From: Chloroflexota bacterium
GTDB taxonomy: Bacteria > Chloroflexota > Dehalococcoidia > GIF9 > AB-539-J10
Length of the DNA: 9,820 bases
Reading direction: 5' to 3'
Assembly: GCA_015222295.1 (NCBI GenBank)
Contig: JADFUZ010000145.1
Coordinates: 1 to 9,820, forward strand
Part shown: piece by piece, positions 5,790-9,820 of the stretch
Position numbering within the stretch: position 1 is the first letter of the stretch
Layout: each line of letters starts with the position of its first letter
Notes under the pieces: model-generated
The model's input: only the letters and a program-made list of their open reading frames with translations
What the model was told of the DNA's origin: nothing
Databases searched by the model: none
Translations under genes and position numbers: made by a program

Positions 5790-6488
5790 AGCCAGCGCTG
5801 CCTTCAAGTCTAGCTTCAGTCCCACCCCCATCGTGCTGGACAATGATATGCTCCTGATATACTGTCCCTTGGCCCCACTAGGCTTTGCCTTGACGACTGC
5901 CTCAATCACCGCACTAAGATTTCCCATGAGCTTCTCATTGTCAAAGTTCAGCTTACCTATGGGCAAGTGGATAATGGCAGTCCTATCGAGCCGAAACTCA
6001 ACCCTGCCCTGATGAGCCTCATTCACTGCCCGAGCCAAGTCCTGCGCCGACACCACGGTGCCTGACTTCGGATTGGGCATCAAGCCTCGCCTTCCCAGGA
6101 CCTTTCCCAATTTAGCAACCTTAGGCATCATATCAGGCACAGCCAGAGCTACGTCAAATTCAAGCCAACCATCTTCGATTCTCTTGATGAGTTCATCCCC
6201 TCCAGCATAGTCAACCCCAGCCTCCTCAGCCATCCTCATGGCCTCACCCTGAGCAAACACAAGCACGCGTACCTTCTTCCCCAATCCGTAGGGCAACAGC
6301 GCTACGCCACGCACCTGCTGGTCAGCGCTGCGCGGGTTAACCCCCATTCTCAAATGAAGCTCGACAGTCTCATCAAATCGCGCGAAGGATGCGTTCTTCG
6401 CCAGTCCGATGGCTTCTTCCGGCGAGTAGAGCCTCGACTTATCGATGACCTTGGTCGTTTCCTGATACTTCTTTCCGCGTCTTCTCAC
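5778..6488 (-). CDS. rplA: 50S ribosomal protein L1
   Basis: L1 binds 23S rRNA at the mobile stalk next to the E site, helps release deacylated tRNA, and in many bacteria represses the rplK-rplA mRNA. The 236 residues fit the family. Diagnostic stretches are FDETVELHLRMGVNPRSADQ (38-57), the glycine-rich ALLPYGLGKKVRVLVFA (63-79) and the L1 signature VPDMMPKVAKLGKVLGRRGL. It starts with GTG at 6488; the first residues (MRRRGKKYQE) align with the family's usual start, so no other start is needed. The ribosome binding site is weak (GGCGG about 9 nt upstream). It lies 45 nt after rplK and its end overlaps the -35 region of the rplJ promoter. Confidence 0.96.
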   Translation of the reverse strand: MRRRGKKYQETTKVIDKSRLYSPEEAIGLAKNASFARFDETVELHLRMGVNPRSADQQVRGVALLPYGLGKKVRVLVFAQGEAMRMAEEAGVDYAGGDELIKRIEDGWLEFDVALAVPDMMPKVAKLGKVLGRRGLMPNPKSGTVVSAQDLARAVNEAHQGRVEFRLDRTAIIHLPIGKLNFDNEKLMGNLSAVIEAVVKAKPSGAKGQYIRSISLSSTMGVGLKLDLKAALALAA

Positions 6489-6533
6489 TGGATTGCACCG
6501 CCGAACTCGCCTGAAGCCTTCCTAGACCCCGGC

Positions 6534-6956
6534 CTACTCAACCTCCACTCCCATGCTTCGGGACGTACCTTCAATGATCCTGACCGCCTTATCCACGTCA
6601 GTGGTATTCAGATCCTTCATCTTGCTTCGGGCAATCTCATAAATCTGGTCCTTGGACAGCTTTCCAACTTTCTCAGTCTTCGGATTACCGCTACCCTTCT
6701 CTATGCTCAGAGCGCGCCGCACCAAGTCAGACGCTGGTGGCATCTTGGTCACAAAGGTAAAGGAACGATCAACATAGACGGTTATCTCCGCAGGGACGAT
6801 GAAACCATCCTGAGAAGCCGTGCGCTCGTTGTAATCCTTACAGAAAGCCATGATATTGACACCGTGTTGGCCTAAAGCCGGCCCTATGGGTGGAGCAGGC
6901 GTAGCTTTCCCAGCAGGAATCTGCAACTTGATGACCGCCTTAATCTTCTTCGCCAT
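6534..6956 (-). CDS. rplK: 50S ribosomal protein L11
   Basis: L11 sits with 23S helices 43/44 in the GTPase-associated centre and contacts elongation factors. The 140-residue product has the usual length. The N-terminal domain shows the proline-rich signature PAGKATPAPPIGPALGQHGV (14-33), followed by NIMAFCKDYNERT. The C-terminal RNA-binding domain, from about 75, ends in the typical GTSRSMGVEVE. The ATG at 6956 has GGGGTG about 7 nt upstream. It begins 35 nt after the nusG stop in the same operon. Confidence 0.97.
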   Translation of the reverse strand: MAKKIKAVIKLQIPAGKATPAPPIGPALGQHGVNIMAFCKDYNERTASQDGFIVPAEITVYVDRSFTFVTKMPPASDLVRRALSIEKGSGNPKTEKVGKLSKDQIYEIARSKMKDLNTTDVDKAVRIIEGTSRSMGVEVE

Positions 6957-6991
6957 ACTACAACACCCCGCGTGTCCTTGAGCAACTCATG

Positions 6992-7519
6992 CTATATCTT
7001 CTCCACTGTCAAGAAGTCCAATTCCACAGGTGTTTCCCTGCCAAAAAGCGACAGCGACACCGTAGCCTTCCCTTTGTCCGGATTGACTTCCTCTACCTTG
7101 CCAATGAAATCAATGAACGGTCCGCTACTAACACGAACACTATCCCCCTTTTTGAAAGCCACGCTTACCTCGGTGGGAGCCTCCTTCATTCGATTGAGAA
7201 TAGTATCGGCCTCCTCTTCAGCCAGGGGCACGGGCTTGACACCAGTGCTGACGAATCCAGCAACTCCAGGCGTGTTACGGACTGTGTCCCAGCTATACTC
7301 ATCCAACTTCATGCGAACCATTATATAGCCCGGAAACGCCTTCCTGCCCACGGTACGACGTTTGCCCCCTTTGACTTCAATTTCGTTGGTCGTCGGCACT
7401 ATCACCTCAAATATCTTGTCGCCGGCATCCATATATTTGATACGATGTTTCAAGTTCCTCTGCGCCCGGTCCTCATGCCCAGAAGAGACGTACAGCAAAT
7501 ACCAGCGACCGTCAACCAT
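6992..7519 (-). CDS. nusG: Transcription termination/antitermination factor NusG
   Basis: NusG binds RNA polymerase through its NGN domain and links it to Rho or the ribosome through its KOW domain. From the ATG at 7519 the product has 175 residues, a normal length. The NGN domain spans about 1-110 (GRWYLLYVSSGHEDRAQRNL, then GRKAFPGYIMVRMKLDEYSW). The KOW domain spans about 121-175 (FKKGDSVRVSSGPFIDFIGK). A TTG at 7522, immediately after the secE stop, is an alternative start adding one residue. The GGTGG motif sits about 7 nt before the ATG, so I prefer that. Translation is likely coupled to secE. Confidence 0.96.
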   Translation of the reverse strand: MVDGRWYLLYVSSGHEDRAQRNLKHRIKYMDAGDKIFEVIVPTTNEIEVKGGKRRTVGRKAFPGYIMVRMKLDEYSWDTVRNTPGVAGFVSTGVKPVPLAEEEADTILNRMKEAPTEVSVAFKKGDSVRVSSGPFIDFIGKVEEVNPDKGKATVSLSLFGRETPVELDFLTVEKI

Positions 7520-7522
7520 CAA

Positions 7523-7768
7523 CTAACCACCGACAAGCAAATAGCCAAGCAACTTCGTGAACCCATAGTCGATGATACCCAACACGGCTCCCACCACGAC
7601 ACAAATGACGAAGACTATCGTGCTCAGCCTTAAAGCTTCTTCTCTTGTCGGCCAGCGAGCCTTTCTTAGCTCCCCAATCGCCTCCCCAAAGAAAGTCAGC
7701 CTTGACCTTTTCTTGGTTGGCATCGCCAGGGGCTTGGCAACCCTAGCCTTCTTGGAACCGCCTGCCAT
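7523..7768 (-). CDS. secE: Preprotein translocase subunit SecE
   Basis: SecE clamps SecY in the membrane protein-conducting channel. The 81-residue short form, common outside the gamma-proteobacteria, has a basic N-terminus (1-24), the conserved amphipathic helix with its E-L-R-K-x-x-W-P motif (GELRKARWPTREEA, 32-45), and a single membrane helix at about 48-70. The start at 7768 lies 3 nt after the rpmG stop, with only a weak ribosome binding site inside rpmG, so translation is probably coupled. The nusG start follows its stop immediately. Confidence 0.95.
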   Translation of the reverse strand: MAGGSKKARVAKPLAMPTKKRSRLTFFGEAIGELRKARWPTREEALRLSTIVFVICVVVGAVLGIIDYGFTKLLGYLLVGG

Positions 7769-7771
7769 ACA

Positions 7772-7942
7772 CTACTTCGCTTCTCGATGAAGGGTGTGAA
7801 CGCCGCAGCGCGGGCAATACTTCCTCAGTTCCAATCTCTGCGGATCGCTCTTCTTGTTCTTCGTGCTCGTATATGTCCTGTCGCCACACTGAGTACAAGC
7901 CAGATGGATGATGGCAGACAGCCCTCCCTTTTTCTTGGCCAC
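7772..7942 (-). CDS. rpmG: 50S ribosomal protein L33
   Basis: This is a 56-residue protein that begins with GTG at 7942 and stops at 7772. The translation contains LACTQCGDRTYTSTKNKKSD followed by PQRLELRKYCPRCGVHTLHR, an unmistakable L33. Four cysteines (16, 19, 43 and 46) form the zinc-ribbon type found in ribosomes that depend on zinc. It is too short for most gene-length cut-offs. It starts 2 nt after the tuf stop and ends 3 nt before secE, without a clear ribosome binding site, so it is probably translated by coupling with tuf. The tuf-rpmG-secE-nusG order is the common bacterial one. Confidence 0.95.
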   Translation of the reverse strand: MAKKKGGLSAIIHLACTQCGDRTYTSTKNKKSDPQRLELRKYCPRCGVHTLHREAK

Positions 7943-7944
7943 GC

Positions 7945-9153
7945 CTACTTGCCCACTTTGGTGACCACACCAGCCCCAACCGTCTTCCCGCCTTCTCTGA
8001 TGGCAAAGCGCAAGCCTGCCTCCATAGCCACAGGATAAATGGTCTTGATGGTCATGTGCGCAAGGCTATCACCAGGCATAGCCATTTCGACACCTTCGGG
8101 AAGGGATATCTCGCCGGTAATATCGGCTGTTCTGATAAAGAACTGCGGCTTGTAGCCTGTAAAGAAAGGCGTATGTCTACCACCTTCCTCCTTCTTCAGT
8201 ATGTATACTTCAGTCTCAGCCTCACTATGCGGCTTGACTGTGCCTGGAGCCGCCAGAACCTGCCCCCTGTCTATCTCCTCTCGGTCCACGCCTCGGAGCA
8301 ACACCCCGACAGCATCGCCAGCCTCCACACTTACCAATGTCTTATGAAACATCTCAAGACTGACAGCCACTGTCTTTCTAGTCTCCTTCAGTCCCACTAT
8401 TTCCACTTCATCCCCAGCCTTAAGCGTGCCTCGCTCCACCCTTCCCGTGGGGACTGTTCCCCGTCCCTTGATGCTAAATACATCCTCCACCGGCATCAAG
8501 AACGGCTTGTCCCTCTCCCTCTTTGGCATCGGGATGTATTCATCCATGGCATCCAGCAGCTTCCATACTCTGCCGCACCATTGACACTCCCTCTTGCCAC
8601 AGCCGCACTCCAGAGCCTTAACGGCGCTCACCTGGACTACCGGCAGTTCATCTCCAGGAAAACCGTATTTCTTCAGCAGATCCCTGACCTCCACCTCTAC
8701 CAACTCCAACAGCTCTGCATCCTCCATCAGATCCGTCTTGTTCAAAGCCACCAGCATACAAGGGACTTCCACCTGTCGAGCCAAGAGGATGTGTTCTCTG
8801 GTCTGTGGCATCGGCCCATCATCAGCAGCCACGACCAGAACGGCACCATCCATCTGAGCCGCCCCCGTTATCATGTTCTTGATATAGTCAGCGTGTCCGG
8901 GGCAATCAACATGGCAATAGTGGCGTTTCTCAGTTTCATACTCAAGATGAGTTATGGCAATAGTCAATCCTCGAGCCTTTTCTTCAGGAGCATTGTCAAT
9001 GCTCTCAAAAGCACGGTACTCGCTATAACCAATTTCTGCCTTGGCCAAGACCATGGTCATTGCGGAAGTCAACGTAGTCTTGCCGTGGTCAACATGACCT
9101 ATCGTCCCAACATTGACATGCTCTCTGGACCGCTCAAACGCTTTCTTTGCCAT
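7945..9153 (-). CDS. tuf: Translation elongation factor Tu
   Basis: EF-Tu delivers aminoacyl-tRNA to the ribosome as a GTPase. The GTPase domain shows G1 GHVDHGKT (19-26), the switch-I threonine T64, G3 DCPGH (83-87, catalytic H87), G4 NKTD (138-141) and G5 SAVKAL (176-181). Domains 2 and 3 follow, with GGRHTPFF and the C-terminal REGGKTVGAGVVTKV. The total of 402 residues slightly exceeds the usual 394-400, partly through an insertion with C183, C185, C190 and C193 (ECGCGKRECQWCG) that looks like a zinc site. The switch-I segment ARGLTIAITH differs from the near-universal RGITINT(A/S)H. An AAGGAGG (9164-9170) precedes the ATG by about 10 nt. It is the only EF-Tu gene in the window and follows tRNA-Thr(GGU) by 26 nt. 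Confidence 0.97.
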   Translation of the reverse strand: MAKKAFERSREHVNVGTIGHVDHGKTTLTSAMTMVLAKAEIGYSEYRAFESIDNAPEEKARGLTIAITHLEYETEKRHYCHVDCPGHADYIKNMITGAAQMDGAVLVVAADDGPMPQTREHILLARQVEVPCMLVALNKTDLMEDAELLELVEVEVRDLLKKYGFPGDELPVVQVSAVKALECGCGKRECQWCGRVWKLLDAMDEYIPMPKRERDKPFLMPVEDVFSIKGRGTVPTGRVERGTLKAGDEVEIVGLKETRKTVAVSLEMFHKTLVSVEAGDAVGVLLRGVDREEIDRGQVLAAPGTVKPHSEAETEVYILKKEEGGRHTPFFTGYKPQFFIRTADITGEISLPEGVEMAMPGDSLAHMTIKTIYPVAMEAGLRFAIREGGKTVGAGVVTKVGK

Positions 9154-9179
9154 TTCCAGTCAACCTCCTTCTATCTAAA

Positions 9180-9252
9180 AGCCCACAACCAGATTCGAAC
9201 TGGTGACCCCGTTCTTACCAAGAACGTGCTCTACCAACTGAGCTATGTGGGC
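9180..9252 (-). tRNA. tRNA-Thr (anticodon GGU)
   Basis: A 73-nt cloverleaf with a perfect 7-bp acceptor stem (GCCCACA/TGTGGGC). The anticodon stem CGTTC/GAACG encloses the loop TTGGTAA, giving anticodon GGT for ACC/ACU. The T arm ACCAG-TTCGAAT-CTGGT is fully paired. The discriminator is U and CCA is not encoded. It is the last tRNA before tuf. Confidence 0.96.
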
Positions 9253-9267
9253 TCGTGTCACCACTCA

Positions 9268-9354
9268 TGGTGGAGGGGGTAGGATTCGAACCTACGTAGC
9301 CCAACGGGCGGCAATTTTACAGACTGCTCCGATTAACCACTCCGGCACCCCTCC
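9268..9354 (-). tRNA. tRNA-Tyr (anticodon GUA)
   Basis: A class II tRNA with acceptor GGAGGGG/CCCCTCC and anticodon stem GCAGT/ATTGC enclosing CTGTAAA (anticodon GTA). The long variable arm has a GCCC/GGGC stem, and the T arm is GTAGG-TTCGAAT-CCTAC. The discriminator A is followed by an encoded CCA (9268-9270). The long variable arm and GUA anticodon make tyrosine certain. Confidence 0.96.
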
Positions 9355-9394
9355 CACCTTCACTTTAGCACACAATCCCACGGAAATCCAACAT

Positions 9395-9467
9395 AGCCCG
9401 AGAGGGGATTCGAACCCACTAACCTACCGATTACAAGTCGGTTGCGCTACCATTGCGCCACTCGGGC
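9395..9467 (-). tRNA. tRNA-Thr (anticodon UGU)
   Basis: A 73-nt cloverleaf with acceptor GCCCGAG/CTCGGGC and anticodon stem ACCGA/TCGGT around CTTGTAA (anticodon TGT for ACA/ACG). The D stem is GCGC/GCGC. The T stem has one T-C mismatch and one G-T pair (GTGGG against CCCCT). The discriminator is U and CCA is not encoded. It is the first gene after the operon promoter. Confidence 0.93.
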
Positions 9468-9483
9468 AGATTTTCTGCTTCGT

Positions 9484-9512
9484 AGTATAGACTGGCGGCC
9501 TCGCAATGTCAA
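9484..9512 (-). promoter_or_regulatory. Main promoter of the tRNA-tuf-ribosomal operon
   Basis: On the minus strand a perfect TTGACA (9507-9512) is followed after exactly 17 bp by TATACT (9484-9489), 11 of 12 consensus positions. Transcription would start near 9477, about 10 nt before tRNA-Thr(UGU). The bases between box and start (ACGAAGC) are not a GC-rich discriminator. It is the strongest promoter in the window and suits stable-RNA expression. Confidence 0.8.
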
Positions 9513-9616
9513 CCGAAGGGACTCCTCATATTTCAAGCACGACACCCCCACCAATCAGTAGTGACTGCCGTTGCTACCCCACACACTCACCTGGCCACCG
9601 AGTTCGCAGTGACAAG

Positions 9617-9647
9617 GGAGCCATGCCAGCCGCTCAACGCTGGCTCC
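9617..9647. repeat. Hairpin at the 3' end of tRNA-Asn
   Basis: GCCAGC (9625-9630) pairs with GCTGGC (9639-9644), and GGAGCC (9617-9622) could pair with 9642-9647. The structure overlaps the tRNA discriminator and CCA and is not followed by a T-tract on the minus strand. It is probably a trailer element or a chance fold, not a typical terminator. The rest of 9516-9616 shows nothing I can name. Confidence 0.25.
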
Positions 9648-9715
9648 CGAGGCAGGACTCGAACCTGCAACCAGACGGTTAACAGCCGCCTGCTCTACCA
9701 TTGAGCTACTCGGGA
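9641..9715 (-). tRNA. tRNA-Asn (anticodon GUU)
   Basis: Acceptor TCCCGAG/CTCGGGA, anticodon stem GGCGG/CCGTC around CTGTTAA (anticodon GTT) and T arm GCAGG-TTCGAGT-CCTGC. The discriminator is G, the usual base for asparagine, and CCA is encoded (9641-9643). It lies 173 nt upstream of tRNA-Thr(UGU). The strong promoter in between suggests a separate transcription unit. I see no clear promoter for it in the remaining 105 nt at the window edge. Confidence 0.96.
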
Positions 9716-9820
9716 ACACGGTTTTCCCGGACACTCCTCCACCAACAGCCACTGCCTTCATGACTCAACCACCCAGGAGGCCTTGCCGAATCCACTTTCC
9801 ACAACGAACACCCAATCCGC

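Noticed and set aside
7743..8006. 87-codon minus-strand frame overlapping the tuf-rpmG-secE junction
   Set aside because: It is an out-of-frame reading over the true L33 gene at 7772-7942, whose CxxC pairs and family sequence settle the frame.
8056..9282. 408-codon open frame on the + strand opposite tuf
   Set aside because: It is wholly antisense to an unmistakable EF-Tu gene and runs on into two tRNA genes. Its sequence is rich in Ser, His and Leu, as expected from the reverse of a conserved gene, with no start signal or family motif.
9555..9761. 68-codon frame across tRNA-Asn
   Set aside because: Its SSSMVEQAAVNRLVAGSSPA stretch is the typical false translation of a tRNA gene.
1..9820. 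CRISPR array, insertion sequence or prophage
   Set aside because: No regularly spaced direct repeats, no transposase or integrase and no terminal repeats flanking a gene are visible. The region is core chromosome.

Overview
The window looks like the chromosome of a bacterium, most likely a member of the Chloroflexota (Dehalococcoidia-like). This rests on recall of family features: an EF-Tu with a four-cysteine insertion, a tuf-to-rplL run that does not lead into rpoBC, and moderate GC. It is an inference from gene content, not a placement by comparison. Nothing looks like a mobile element, a CRISPR array or a phage.

Layout. The left edge (1-758) has no complete gene. It is a divergent intergenic region with a leftward promoter (181-209) in front of a possible truncated tsaB start (1-82), a GC-rich block of overlapping inverted repeats (293-475), and a rightward promoter (523-552) with a leader of about 200 nt. 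On the + strand follow an NSS-family sodium symporter (759-2117), acpS (2332-2691) and a ComM/YifB-type AAA+ ATPase (2717/2729-4249). comM meets, tail to tail, a two-helix membrane protein gene of unknown function (4253-4513, minus).

The right two thirds, all on the minus strand, is a translation/secretion superoperon. In transcription order it reads tRNA-Thr(UGU), tRNA-Tyr(GUA), tRNA-Thr(GGU), tuf, rpmG, secE, nusG, rplK, rplA, rplJ, rplL, then the small membrane protein. It starts from a near-consensus promoter (TTGACA-17-TATACT, 9484-9512). A separate tRNA-Asn(GUU) lies upstream at 9641-9715. Junctions from tuf to nusG are very tight: 2 nt, 3 nt, and a nusG start directly after the secE stop. 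Between rplA and rplJ lie a second promoter and a leader that ends in an intrinsic terminator. A 17-bp alternative helix can form that would destroy this terminator. This is the expected architecture of an L10 autoregulatory attenuator controlling the L10/L12 stalk proteins separately.

The most interesting points are the rplJ attenuator, a 43-residue Lys/Ala-rich N-terminal extension on L7/L12, the Cys4 insertion and altered effector loop of EF-Tu, the E. coli tufB-like tRNA order lacking tRNA-Gly, and an extended -10 box that overlaps the first possible start codon of comM. I found no wholly novel multi-gene system.
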